Assembly (NCBI GenBank): GCA_004764695.1
Contig: SMSO01000032.1
Location: 8,514,668-8,578,667 of the forward strand
DNA length: 64,000 bases
From: Schizochytrium sp. TIO01
Taxonomy: Eukaryota; Sar; Bigyra; Thraustochytrida; Thraustochytriidae
Direction of reading: 5' to 3'
Position 1 is the first letter of the stretch. Every line of letters begins with the position of its first letter. Below the pieces are notes generated by a model, which worked only from the letters and a program-made list of their open reading frames with translations, ran no database searches and was not told the origin of the DNA. Of this stretch, positions 22,247 to 36,017 are shown one piece after another. The position numbers were made by a program, and so were the translations under genes.

Positions 22247-23116
22247 CCCGGCGAAGCAGCGCAGGCCGTCTATAAGCCGCCCCTGCCTGGTGTCGAGACC
22301 CTTCTGCTGCGCAGATGTGGTGTTCTGCCAGCCAGTACCCGCGTGGACGGACGCATTACGGCGTCCAAAGCTTCGAAATAGGTACTAGGAAGTATGGGTC
22401 GAGCAAGGTCGCGAAATCACCCGCTTCCTGCCCGAAAGACAGCAGGAGCCCTTTCCTTTTACGCACCTATACATGTAAATGTATGAGAATGTATGTAAAT
22501 GCATGTATCTAAATGTATGTTTGTTTGTTCGTTCGTTTTTTCGTTTATCCAGGCCGCCTTGTTGCCTTCCTGTGGCGCCCTTGACTTGTCTACTCGGGTC
22601 GGCGCAGGTGGAGCCCCCGGCGAGCGAGAACGCGCCAAGGGCCGCTTCTTTCTGCGGGTGCCGCTGCCCCCATCTCCGCGGAAAACGCCAGCAAGCAGGC
22701 TGGAGCGCAAGATCTGGGCCTTTTCGGACCCTCTCACGAGTCTCAGTCTCGCTGGTGGCGCGAGAGACGCGAATTCTGCGACGGCCTCGTTGAGAGCGAG
22801 TGGCAAAGGGGAGAGCGCCGCGCGCGATTCTTTCAGTTTCCAAGCCCGAAGCTGTCTTGTCTTCTCCCGATGGGCTCCCTCCTCAGACCAGGGCTCCTCG
22901 AGTTCGTGGGCCTTTCGAAATCGAGCCACCGGCACGGACTGCGCAGGAGTAAAAAAGTAGGTGCCGCTTGGCAGGGCTGCCAAAGAAGAACTCTTGCTGA
23001 CTGGAGCATCTCTGATAATATCGTGTGACGGATGGGCTGCCTCTGATTTTGATTTAGATCGACCGTGGCCGTGGCCCAAAAGAGTACGGGAGCATTTTTG
23101 AGGAAGCTGGTTCGCT

Positions 23117-23166
23117 GACAAACAAACAAACAAACAAAACAAACAAACAAACAAAGAAACAAACAA
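23117..23166. repeat. (ACAA)n tetranucleotide repeat
   Basis: About 12 ACAA units with a single extra A and one G substitution. Confidence 0.93.
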
Positions 23167-23550
23167 TCAGCAGGACGGCCAAACGGCGGCCGACCTTGGT
23201 TGGCTGGAGTGGGCGGGAAGGGAGACTCACTCGCGAGCGCAGCGCAGGCAGAGCGGACGCAGAGGAGGAGCAGGATTGTACGTTTGACACTCTTTCGGCG
23301 AACTGCAGAGGAGTTCAGACGGAAGCCCGATTGCGGGAGGTGCGCGAATCAGGAGCCCACTGAGAAAGAGGGCAGCTTTCGAAAGCAGGGCGCGGCAGGA
23401 AAACTCGATTGAGCCTTGGAATCGTCTTGGGGATCGTGCAATAAAGTAAACGAGGCTCGACCTCACCGACCAACCAGCCACTTCTGCAATTAAGCAGCAT
23501 GGATGCTGCCTAAACAGGAGAGGTCTGAAAATCTGAAAACGATTGCGCCT

Positions 23551-23569
23551 AGGTGCTTAGGTGCTTAGG

Positions 23570-23628
<59 letters not shown>

Positions 23629-23629
23629 C
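23551..23629. repeat. (TTGC)n tetranucleotide repeat with AGGTGCTT prelude
   Basis: About three AGGTGCTT units lead into a pure run of about 15 CTTG units. On the minus strand it reads Lys-Gln-Ala-Ser repeats. Confidence 0.95.
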
Positions 23630-24414
23630 TGTGCACCAACCTCGTCGAACCATGCGAGAGGAAGTTGTCGCTAGTTTGAACGGTGCACCGTCGTAATACC
23701 CTTGCTCAGCTCCACAGTTATTCTGAGCACAACGAGCTTGCTGGCAGGTTTCATTTTTCGTGTGGCCGTGAAACGGCGAGTCCGTTTGCGAATCGAGTGT
23801 ACCGCAGGTAGCCTGCTGTCCCGAAAAGTCTGCTGTAGCTGCAGTGATCCTGCTCGAAGAAAGCGTTTCCAGCAAAGTGGCGCAATAAAGTCACGATTGG
23901 GACAATGCGGAAGAAGCGAAGCAAGTGTGCTTGGTGTCCACGACGTCTAGCTAGCTAGATACGATTGGTTGCCTTGTTTTCGTTTATTTGAAATGAGAGA
24001 TAGAGAGGAAATGTTTTCCAAGAAAAAGAAAGAAACATAGAGGTCTTCGCTTCTGAACCTTGCAGGAAAATACGCTGACATGATTCATTTTGGTGTTGTG
24101 ATTGTGGAAACGTTTCTTTGAATGTTCTGTGCATTTCTCAAGCAAAGCCCCATGCAATAATAGTACGTAGGTAGGTACCTACGTACCGACTGAAAGCGTT
24201 GGCCTGTAAACTCATCTTCTATTCTCTCCACTTCTATTCTTCTTGAATTAAAAAGATGTAAAACATTAATTTAAAAAATAGAAAAAATAATTTACAATAT
24301 ATACACAGGCAGCAGCCTTGGTAGCTTTTCAATAAAATAAAATAAAATGATAATACTTACTATACGATAATATATTGTAAAAGAGTAAGTTCAAATTAAC
24401 AAAAGATGAAAAAG

Positions 24415-24416
24415 AT

Positions 24417-24462
<46 letters not shown>
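24415..24462. repeat. (GAAA)n tetranucleotide repeat
   Basis: About 12 pure AAAG units, followed about 20 bases later by a T-rich run. Confidence 0.96.
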
Positions 24463-27400
24463 GTTTTTGTATCTACTTTTTTTCCTCTTTTTTTTTTTTT
24501 TTTTAAATGAGTAAAGTACCTAATTATCAGAGTGACGGAAACTTCATGAGTGAGACGTCGTATCAAAAACACCTATGTAGATATTCGCTGCGCAGAATAA
24601 TCAACTGTGAGTTTACGATTGTTGAGTCAGGCATAATTTTGTTGTAACAAAGGCGACGTCTCTAGAACGCGTCAAAGGAAGAGCAGCATCGCGAATTCGC
24701 GGGGGGCCCAAACGAACCTTTACCCTTCGTCATAGTTCCATCCACTACTTCTTATGGCACATTGCGGTTCTTTATATAATGAGGTATCTATATTCAAAGA
24801 TCACTCTTTGAAAGCGAAGTTAGTTTCCTGAATGAATCCTACTCCAAGTACAATAAGTAAATGCTACGAAAAAGGTGGAGCTACTAGCTTCGTTTCGAAG
24901 CAGGAAACAGAAAACCTATGGTTGCTAGAGGACAACAAACACATGATTTTAGACACCAGGTATGCGAGGTTGGTGTTTCTGAAATGGTATTTTGTTAACT
25001 CGAAAGTTCACTACTCGTCGAGTTTGTTTCCTACTTGTTGCGTATGTTTTAGGTAATTGAAGCCAACAGAAAGAACCTTCGACGTCCGAGAAATGCAATT
25101 CCTTGAAATATACATCGATAAACTTTATAAGATAAGAACCAATCACTCGAAGGTACGTCTAAAATTTCAAATTTCAATACATCAGGATAACAATCTGGAC
25201 ATTTCGCGACCTCTGTCGGAGAAAAGAACTGTTTTCTAATTCAATGACTTTAGGAGATCTGCTCAAAATGATGTTCCATCTGTTTATATTTAGAGAAGAT
25301 CTCAATTTATGGTGAAATAGTATACTGAGAATAGATTGAATATTATTCTGATATCTTGTACCATGAAGTCACCGATACGCTGATTGACACAATAGACACC
25401 TCTTCAGACAGAACAGAAAAAGGAACAATCATACATCTTTCTTTGGGATTTCAGAAAATCATGTGTGGCTAAACTCAGCAGGAGTCTATGGCATTTGACT
25501 CCTGACTTTGACAAAAGTTGATTTCTCCAGGTTTTCTTTACGTTTATCCTGATGGAAGTGTTGCAGATCAAGAACAAAGCCTTCTGTTTTGCGACATTTC
25601 CAATACAAATATGTTCTGCATCAACGCCATGAAGCTTTAGTAGACTCTACTTTATGGTAAACATATACAAATTGGCTGATACCGAAAAGACGACCATGAG
25701 GAAATAATTGTTTCCTCTGTTTGTTGCTGATGAACATAAAAACAAATTTTTACTATGAGTAGTAATATACATTCGCTTCTCCCAGGTCCTGGATTTTATT
25801 CAGGTCAGAATCTTAGTATCATAGTGTAGCATACCTTCAAAAAAATCATGCAAGGTATTTACATGCAAAATATTAAAATTTAGTAGGAAAGATCTTCGTA
25901 GTACTACTACTTGGTAGGAAAAAGGTACCATTTTTCGTTCCATGAGTCATGGTAGTCAATCGCCCACTTCGTTGTTTCCCAGAACCTACTAGCACAGTAG
26001 TTTGCTCGAGCGGCCCTTCGGTGACATGAACCTTTGAAGCCAGTCAATGTATTTGCGGACATCATCAAAACGTAGAACTTCAACCTTTTCCTTTACTCTG
26101 GCATTATGATAGGTAGTAACTTAGTGGTGTGACGCGTGGAAACGGACCAGTCTTGCAGAGTGTGGTGCCGCTGACGATTTATTTAATTTCGCCAGCATGC
26201 AAACCAAAATGCCAACAATTCCAGCCATCATCTATCTATGTAAAGTCCAAGTCGTCCTGATAGTGATACGTAACGCAGATGTAAGCAGCTCTAGTTACGA
26301 AGAGGCGGACACGAAATCTTAAGTTTGATTGTTAAAGTTTTCTAGCCTGGAGTTTTCCTGGTGAGAGATTGCAAAAAAGAAACAAAAGGTGCTTTATTAT
26401 TTTTATTATTTTATTATTTTATAAATTAATTAATGAAAAGAAAAGGGACCCGCGAAAGTTACTAGTAATAAACTACGTAGGTACTAGGTGCCTTGTCCTA
26501 GTATGACCAAACTTGTCATCGCTCGTAATTTACCGTGTAGGACAAGAAACATTAGGTGGGCAGTGAGGTCCGTGGATAGAGAGTGTGCTAAGTTCGTGTT
26601 TCAGACGTAGCTTCGTGGGTTTAAGGAGTCAAAATCGCGCCCTTCACGATTTCGCTAGGATTAGTTTATATTAAAGAAGACTATATGCAGAGTTTTGGTA
26701 GACACAACTTAGGGCAGGGGAAGCAGCTGGAGCAAATACCTGGAACGCGCTATGGCCTTGTAGGCTAACAGTTTAGCTTCTGCCCCCAAAACCAGTTGGA
26801 CTAACTTATGCCTGTAGATGAGCCTAATGACAGTACACTCGTAAGTTTACCTTGCTATTATTCTATCGCATGCAGCAATGTTTTAATTACTTAAGGATAA
26901 CTATAGAAAGCTGAGCAAGCATGTTTAGTTTGGAAAATAAAAGCGAGAGCCTGCTAGCAGCATATTTTCTACTACGAACTATATGAAACACTTCGAAAAA
27001 ACCCTTGGATTGTTTGCAAATGCGGTAATACTGTTTTGATTGAGACGTCTCCGTATCCAATGTGTTGCCAACGAACTAAACTTTTTTCAGGGCTCCGGTC
27101 AAGTCGTATCTTCAAAAAGCGTATCTACCCTGAAACATCGCTCCTGCTTTAGTTTAGCTTCAGTTTTGGCTGGCCTTTCGAAGCGACGAAGAACGCCATC
27201 AGAGTCTTGTCGCCACTTTCTTAAAGGTAATCTACGAGACGAATGATTTTCATGCAAACAAGCCGAAAGTCAGATCATAATAGTCTTAGGGTTTTCGAGC
27301 GGCGACAGATCTTTGCGACTACCAGCCAGTGCTAAGGAGATGTATTGCTAAGTAAAAGAAAAACCAAAAAAAGAAGCTACAAGGTCAAAGTCTTTATATG

Positions 27401-27600
27401 AAGATAGTTTCAGGAGTTCTCAGTCTTAAAGAGCTAGTATTGCTAAACACTGGTTTGACTTTTCAGTTTTGGACGAGTACTGATTTATGGTGGCAACTTC
27501 TAACATTTTAGATAGCTTTAGCGTAGAATACCTACTACGTAGATAGGAGGTTAATAATCATCGTCAGGCAAGCTAGATTGCTAGTTTATTATTTTTATGA

Positions 27601-27621
27601 GTAGTAGTAGTAGTAGTAGTA
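27601..27621. repeat. (TAG)n trinucleotide repeat
   Basis: Seven units of GTA/TAG in an AT-rich setting. Confidence 0.9.
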
Positions 27622-30600
27622 TTTAATATGTTTTAAAATTAAAACATGAAGCTTAAAGTTAATTACAAATACTTAGAAGGGCTGACGAAAAGGCTAAAAG
27701 CACTTTCTTTTAAAACATACATGGCTTCCGAAATCATAAATAATTATAAGAAGAAACGGGAAACAAACAGATCAAGCGTTGCTTCAAATGAAGAATTCTT
27801 ATGAACGTCCTCAAATTGACACGCATTAGCACCTTAACTGCATACCTGTCATAGTTGGTTAGTATTACTGTAACCAGAGACTTCTTGTCTTAAACTCGGT
27901 ATCTTTAAGTATTATTGTTTTTCAATAATAAAAGTGAATGAAAGACTAATTTAAAGTATAGTGCAGGGACAAATAAAAGAAAATTTGCTTGAATTACCTG
28001 GCGTTCTGTGAGATTTTTTCCCGTCCAGGCAAGGCATGAAGACTTGGCATAAGCGTGGTGAGGTGATTATTACTAAATAAATGCGTAGGCGGGAGAGTCC
28101 GCCTCGCTAGTGCTTGCGAGCCATAGCTTTAGCTTACATTACGACTTGCAATCCATGATGCTCACTGCTATATAGGAGTTTTTATTCACAGCTGCAATAC
28201 CACAGTACTTTTAATGATAGTAACTCAATTTAAAATGTCAATATTGCTTGCAACTAAGCGACAATAAATTAATTCAGCAGATGTCAATGACTAGGAAGCT
28301 GGTCAAACGATCATATTCCACAATAGACAGCCCAGGTTATAACGCGCACATTCATCAGCATCACTACTCTATAGTACATCGTTTCCCTATTTTACAAAAA
28401 AGTAATTATATTCAGGAAAAATGCGGTGCTTATCTCATCAACCTAAGGAAATAGTTTGATGTTAGTGTTCTTCCAAGAAAAACAAACAAAAAAACAATAC
28501 TTTTAAAATTAGAAATGATGGTCCGTATATTTGAACAACTGTTCCCCAAGGAAGTTGAGTTACATGTATTTTGACAATCAACAAGTGCAAAGACAATCGG
28601 AGAGAGTGGGTTCTCCAAAGACTCATGGTGCCTCGTCGTCCTATTTTTTCAGCCATTTCTCTTTCAAGTTTAGGGAGAGTCTCCCATCCCATCGATAGTT
28701 TGAAAATAAAATTTATCTGGGCAGCACACTAATGATATCCTAGAGGATACATAATATATGTTGGAAACTATGGAAGAATGTTTAGGTCACACTCCACACT
28801 CTTTTGCTCACACTCTTTTCTTCTTTCATTTCATTGCCGACATTTTAAATGAATTAAAAGTCCTACGGTAGCTGCGGGAATACACTAACACCCCTGGTTC
28901 GTGTAAGAGCCGTTCCAGAGGCACGTGGAACCAAGGTGCTATGAACCCTATTATAATATTGCATAGGATTTTTAGTGTGGGAGGAGTTAGTTGCATGCTT
29001 TAGTATTCTTAAACATAAGAGCTTAAAGGATGTTATAGATTATAATATTTTTTACCTTTACTTGTTTATTAGAAAGAATAAGATAACTTTTTCCATTTTT
29101 AAAAATTATGGTTTTATACTAGCCATAATTAGCAGGTAAGTTGTGTATTTCCGAAATACAATAGTGAAAAAAAAAAAGAAAAAAAGATTTAACCACTCTT
29201 GCGGTATAAGTGAGAATGAGTAAAAAACGAACGCCTGATTAATTGAGAGTGTTTTTCCCGCAATTTATTCCTTTTCTTTAATTTATGGAAAACTCTTTTC
29301 GAAAAGTAGTTGATGAGGAAAATTATGAGATGGTATATGGACCTTTCTAGTAATTTTTAATGACTTTGACATACGCTAATGACTAGCAACTCATAGATAG
29401 GGTCAGATCTAGGGCACTGTGCCTTTATGCGGTTGTTAATGCAATATCGCTTTCTAGACCTAAGTTCACCATAAATAAATATAAGCCTAACCAACTTGTT
29501 TCGGTTGTTGATCAAGAAGTTAGACGATGTCTCCAGCGTTGTATACCTAGAGGTACTTTGCCAGGACGCATTTCCCCTTAGGACGAAACGCAGTCGCTTT
29601 TGCTAGCTGTGGCAGCCTGCTTAGTGAATATGTTCAAGTTAGGAGTAAGAAAGGCCAAAAGGACTACTATGGATTAGTGTCCTTACTATGATTCATATAC
29701 CAACTTAGTATGATACCTGCTGACTCGAACAATTTGTTTGCCACAAATTGATGAGGTTAATAATAGTACATTGCCCTAGTATGGAGATTGGCTAGCAGCC
29801 ATTCAGGCGCGGTTGCGATATTCCTAGCGGTCTCAACGAATGGGAAGATCTTGCAGCTTGTACAAAGCATGCTAGAGGTACACGAAAGAAGGGATCTCAC
29901 ACCCGTTATCTCACCTTATACGTTTTAACATCTCCTTGCTGGCCAGTCTGTGACATCGCAAGACGATTGCTAATTTGCGTAAGGAAGCTAGTTCGAACGC
30001 CTTGGAGGCGAGAAGATGTCGAGACAGCAACTATCAAGGCGACATCGAAACTTATATGCGACGATCTGATTGGTTCTCTATGCGTTCGAGCCTTTACTGT
30101 AGGCATCAGCAAGAAATGCGAGCGCAGGCAGTTCGAATAGCTCCAGAGATGTTGACGTCATTTTTTAGAATGTTTACTTACATTTACTTATTTTCTAGTT
30201 TCTGTTACCACCTATCGACACTTAGAGCCAGGTATTTTGGCGCAAATAAACCGGCCGGGGCGACTCGGTAGACAGCAGCCTCTTCCGTGTTTCCTTCTGT
30301 ATAGCGGCGACGGTTCTTCTCAAAGTCTTCGGGCTTGCTTTGAAATTTTTGAGTAGCCAGGTTCAATTTATAAATCTGTTTCGCTTACCTGCTCAGAACT
30401 GCTTTCGCCGCATGCCTTCCGTTCTGCGCTAGCTCTACTAAACTCAAGGTTAGTAAACTTATCATGATATGCCAACTCACATTGTTCAACTCTTGACTCT
30501 ACAAAGATTTATTGGAACTTAGACTTGTCGTCTCGACAGTGTTGCTTGGGACTTTATTGCACTGTTTGATTGAAAATCTTTGGCCTTTTCCTTGCTCTAT

Positions 30601-33600
30601 GGAAACATCACGACGAAGAACACTCTGGGTTATACCTTTGAAGAGGTACCGATCTTTGAATGAAGGTATGGACAATCTGTTTATTGATATTAAACGTGTC
30701 GCATGGTTCTGCTTGTTGAGTACGAGCATAACTTAATTGAGCAACGAAAGGCAATAGTTCCGAAACCTAAACCTTTGGGCCTGTGCAATTTCTCGCATTT
30801 TATTATTTGTTATAGAAAAAATATATATTCTTATTTATTTCTCAAATTACTCAACTCTTCGATTGTGTCCTATAAATAATTTTAATTAAGATCCGTACGG
30901 TATGAAAGAGTCCTTTTTAAATTTTACATTAAACAATATGATATTTCATCAGACCGGAAGCAAAGGCCTCTCCCCCATTCGCTTCCCACAGCGGAAGCAG
31001 GTGGCCCGATCCCTACACTCTATTAATGATAAACTAAAAAATAGCCTTTTCAGTAAGTGATTTTTAAAATATAAATTTTCAAGTTAAAGGCTTATTTTAG
31101 TAAGAAAAAAAAAACATATAATACGAATCCTATTTGTACAAATTAAATCATCATATAAAAATGAATGAAGAATAATAGAGCGTTTTAAAAAGAAAGGAGA
31201 AGAGAAGCATCAATTTCCACAAATGTCAGGGTAGGTACTTTCAAATAGAAAAAATGCAGAAACATGAAATTTTAAAAATACTTTGTTGAATAAGACTGAG
31301 TATGAGTAGGGGTGGCAGGATTCCAATTTGAGGCAGGCATGCAATTTGTACGATGATACGATTCGGAATTGTCGGAGTTTCTCCGAGGCTTTGCCACGAA
31401 ATAAGTACGGTATAAGAACAAGGTTTACTTTTGAATGCGCCAAATTCAATTCATTGGCAACAAAAGCTTAAGTGCTAAACTTGAATAAAAAATTTGGTAT
31501 ATCCAGGTCTAAAAACTTATCTGTATTGTTGCATAGTATAGATGACTTATTTAGTGGATTTTTTATTTATATACAGTTCTATATTTGTGGCTCAGCTTGC
31601 TTTGTAGGGAGGCTCATACTAGGCTTACATATGTTTATCCTCGTTTTTAGAAAGCCAATTCTTCTTGGACTGAAAGAAGTTGAATGTCCCGTTATCAAGT
31701 TCAACGTTGTAACAACGGCTTAGGCCAAACTTCTGATTTTAAACCATTGTAGAGAACAAATTACGATAGCTTATAGATGACGATTCGAAAAGAGCTAATT
31801 TCTTCCTGAGTGAAAAGGGAAAACATCTGCTAATATGACTGATTTGCTTTTAGTAGAATAGTATCTGCCATTGAAAGTCACAATTTGAGTCAACTCTGGT
31901 CTATCTTCATATAATATTACAAGATTGAGATTTCTGAAGCTGAGTAAATTCCTTTATACAATTGAAAATAATCCACGACTCGAAGGATAAGAGGCAATAC
32001 CGGCTACATAATTGTGGCATATCTTTGCTTGAAAACCAAACCAAACCAATCCAAACCATGGAAGCAATTTTTGTCTTTCAAGTCTTTCATAAGAATTTCC
32101 ATTTTAACCATTCATAATAGAACGGTTAAAACGTTTAATGGTTAGTTCGCTCCTTTCATTTGGAACAAGCGGAGAGTGAATTCCATGAATTGAGTAGAGC
32201 TATCGAAAGTGAGCAAGACCTATTACTCTCAGAGATAACAATTTATGTAAAACAATGAGGCATACAAGTATTTGAACCTTTGGTCTTTTAATTTAAACTA
32301 CTCACATTGTTCATATTTTGTTAGAGAGGAACTAGACACCTCTTACTCATTCACACACGAAATGAAAAGTTGAGTGGAAGGAAAATATTTTCTCGTACGA
32401 ATCAGCTTGAAATTACTAGAATGAGGCCTGTTGTTTTCTTCCTAATCAGAAATCTTACGAGTGTCGCCAGGCTCCTCTGTGACATTTTTTTAAAATAAAT
32501 AGGCTAGGAGGTACAACTATTCTTTTAGAAATACCTTAATTTTCCAATAGTAAATAGTGTAAGTTTCTGTCCTTTAAAAAATATACATGACTGTTAGTGG
32601 TGAGCGTTAAAAGAAAAAAAATATTGAAAAGAGTTTAAATGGTCGATCGTCGATGTCGACAGTAAAGATCTTCTTCTACGGCTAGGTTTTCAAGAAAGAA
32701 GAAGCATGACAAACAAAAACCTGGAAAATGAGGGGCATTTTCTACTCTGCGCATCAGGCCGCACGTGGGGTGACTTGAAACTGATTGCTATGTAAGAAAG
32801 CTCAACACGAAGGGGATATCTTGAATGCTAAGCCGCCTAGTACTTACAGAGCCTAATTAGAAACAGCTTGAGCTACGAAACTTGTCTCAAACGTTACAAG
32901 AAGTGAGATGGCTATTTGTTGTTGTACTACAATGATGGCGAGCTGCTGGCAGCACATCCAGGCACTAAGTTTTTCGGAATTTTGGCTAGTTTTATGTAGA
33001 CCAAGGTGAGTCCAAATATTACCCTTAATAACAGACCGACTGCTCAAAGAGCCGCGCCGCAACATCGATTCGGAATGGGGTCCGTATCGGCTTTCCTAAA
33101 GTAAGAAGAGTCAACAATGCACGTTCTGAGTGCTTAGAGAGATTGCACGATACGGGAGACAGCCACAGTTCTACTCACGTTTCCATCATCAAATGTCTTT
33201 CTTGAGTTCTCAGTGTGTGTATAGGCGTTGAAGAGCAGTGAGGCTGTAAGATTCGTAAGGTTAACTTCATCAACAATTGATCGAATTTAGCTTTAAATTC
33301 CTTGTTTTCTGTCCAAAAGTAGGTTTCTCTGCTCCACTTTACTTGAGCGTAACTTGAAATACGTAACATCTCGAGAAGAAGTGGCTCATGATCTAACTAG
33401 CAGGAGGCTCCTGTCCTCTTTGAGTCCTGATCCGTAGCCTTTTTGGCATTTGCTCGAAGCTTTGAGATGATTTGCGGTCCCACGCTGCCAGCCACCAGTG
33501 TGATACGATGCAATCATAACGAGCGGTCCCAAAGTGGAAAGCACGCACGGTAGCAAGCCATCATCGCTGGACCACCTCCACACCGCCTAATACACTTCAC

Positions 33601-34952
33601 TTATTGTTAAAGCATAATAGTTAAAGCTCAAGTACTTAATGCAAAAGCCTGTGGCAGTGAAAAGGGCAAACCAGCCAGAAGCAATTGTCCAGGTACAAAG
33701 GAAAGAGTATATATTCATCCCAAAGCCAAGAAATGAGTTATAGAACAAACCGCTTCGCTCCTTTTTCTCCCGAAAATGTGTTACACTCAAACTATCATCT
33801 TTCAGGCAGAGGTACCTACTTGAAAATCATCCTTTTCTTCTCCTTTATCGTTCTTCAACTTATCTATTTCTCTTGTTATTGACGGTTTTCAGACGCTGCA
33901 CGGACTGGACAAGTGCTAATTAGTCTGAGGGCTAGCCAAAAGAGTTCATTGCATGTCAAAGGAGCGTTCGCGACAGAAAGAAGGAGATCCTGCCGGCTAG
34001 AGCATGCGTTAAAATCACTTTTTGTTTCTCTTCTTTTGTTTGGAGACCATGGTACATAGTGCTGCTTTGAAGGATTATTTTTGCCTGTTAACAGACTTTA
34101 ACTTATTACCTATTAAGAGTGAGAATGTATACTTTTAAAATAGTTTTTTAAAGAGTCCTAAGCTATATATTTACTATGGTATATTATCTAATATATTTAT
34201 TTTAAAGAAAGGACTTCTTACTAATTAGTAGGTTTGTTCTTCTTCTTATCCCCTTTAACTGGAGTAATGTTTCCATGAGCAAACAGATTATTGATTTCTA
34301 AATGAACTCTTCGGTAGCTTTCTTTACTTTTAGAGCCACTGAGTGAAAGTTTTGTTCATAACACAATTGTGACTCTCTAGAGGCAACCAACCCCATACTC
34401 AGAGAAAATCGTATCTGAAGATTATTGCAGAAATATTTGAACAAGAAGATCACGGACATTTTTTTCGAGATGTTCGAGTTGACATCAAACTATTACTTTT
34501 AAATTAAAAACTGAGCGGCCATATTAGAGCATGTCTACTGTTCTTGCCATAATACCGGTGCTTAGTAAAGTACACTGAGATTAAACTTTTCAACGATAAG
34601 ATCCATATGGAAGATTAAAGATTTTACAAACCAATGGTGGTCAAACAAAAGGGGATAACTTTATATTCGATATCCTTTTATGTTCATTTTACACGCAGAG
34701 GAACATCCTCTTATGAGTTAGCTTTCATAGTGTTGGGGACTTGGTTAGGTATGTAAAATACCTAAGTGCTGGAAAGACCCGTAGAGTTAGGGTATCGAAC
34801 GAGCAGTGATGGCCCTTCAAGTAGGGTAGAACACCAGCTTCAAGTTCACATGTCATAATGTAGTAGACCCGGAAAGATTGATTATATGAGTTGATGCTTC
34901 TCAACCTACAGCACGCGATCAAGAACTAATTCTAAGTAATGTTAGTTTCACG

Positions 34953-34989
34953 ATTTTTTTTTATTTTATTTTATTTTATTTTATTTTAA
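34953..34989. repeat. (TTTTA)n pentanucleotide repeat
   Basis: About six TTTTA units preceded by a T run. Confidence 0.93.
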
Positions 34990-35579
34990 CATTATTCTTA
35001 GTTTATTTCATATGATAAACGAAAGTAAATATTAGTCTAGAAAGCGTGCTTCTCCACCTACCGGGAAAGCAGAAGGAAACAAAGTACTTCCTGGCTTGTT
35101 TGTTATTGCCCGAAAGCACACACTTATGTGTATCTTTCGTGGAGCATTGGCGGCTGCAGCTGATGTTTTCGTTCGATGTTATTCTCCCTATTAGCTTTTC
35201 TTTTCTTTTTCGCTGTTAATGAAAGGTGCTTCACCTCTTCTCATTCGATAGCCAGATAAGGAATAATCTAGAGAAGAATAAAGTACTCATTTGACCATCA
35301 ATCCTGAAAGTTGGCGAGATCGGTCATTACCTTCCCACGAAAGAACCCGGAGAATTAGAAAAATTCGGTGGAGGATAAAATGAATCGCATCGTAAATCTG
35401 TGCGTTTCAGAGTACAGTATAGATTTTGATAGAAAAGGTTAATCTCGTGGAGACAATCTCAACAATGCCAAGTAGGGACGATACAAACAAAAAAAATGAT
35501 TTTCTTGTAGTCAGAGGGCACAACTCAGCAGCGACAACATGATTGCAAATAGTTCTATCGGAGTTCAATCCGTACAACT

Positions 35580-36017
35580 TAAGATGAAATGAGTGCCTTT
35601 TTCCCCTGAGCCGAACCTGGCTGTTCTATAGCCAACAATTGCTGTGCAACTTCAGTAACTGAAAGCGAAGAAGCTACGCTCTTCAGTTTAGGTATTGACA
35701 AAATTTCACGTTGCACCTGATTGTGTGTATCAAATAAGCTAATAGTTCTATCAGAATCATAGCCACGCTCAACGTTCTCGTACTTTGCAATCTTAAGAGA
35801 TACTCAATGCTGAAAGCGCATAGCGGATGAGCTCTCTGCCTTGAAACTAACTATGGCATTAATTGCTTCCTCAGGCAGGCTATACAGGCAAGCACTCTTG
35901 GTTCTATTTCCAGCTGAGCCGCGAGTTCATGAGGGACGAATCAGAAATATATGCCAAGTGAGAAAGACTCGTACTACCAAGCATTTCTTTCATCTGCTTG
36001 GAAATACCCCTTTCCAT
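35580..36017 (-). pseudogene. Possible decayed gene, minus strand, family unknown
   Basis: Reading the minus strand from an ATG near 36017, about 40 codons are open (GISKQMKEMLGSTSLSH). The reading then has to shift frame, and a second stretch of about 110 codons is interrupted by only one TGA. It includes SLPEEAINAIVSFKAES and, after the TGA, VERGYDSDRTISLFDTHNQ, ending in TAA near 35580. The residue mix is protein-like, but open runs of this length also arise by chance in this window. I see no domain, and no GT-AG pair removes both lesions. Coordinates are approximate. Confidence 0.25.

Larger units (their letters stand above)
21790..23950. other. GC-rich island 2 with several simple repeats
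   Basis: A second abrupt GC-rich block. As in island 1, long overlapping open stretches occur on both strands (235 codons minus at 22459-23166, 153 codons plus at 22499-22960, 152 codons minus at 22385-22843). The longest has its two ends built from simple repeats: Phe/Val/Cys/Leu from ACAA, and Thr/His/Ile from ATGTA. I read these as composition-driven and not genes. Confidence 0.55.
23951..34952. other. Gene desert segment, AT-rich
   Basis: About 11 kb in which I find no gene. Open stretches do not exceed about 100 codons and none shows a domain. It includes a GAAA tract, a TAG trinucleotide run, poly-A runs at about 29165-29185 and many short GTAGGTA/TACCTAC words. GTAGGTACCTAC, the self-complementary 12-mer, lies at 24171-24182 within a longer near-palindrome. 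Confidence 0.5.

Noticed and set aside
22459-23166. 235-codon minus-strand ORF
   Set aside because: Both ends are simple-repeat translations and the middle overlaps long ORFs on both strands; best explained by GC-rich composition.
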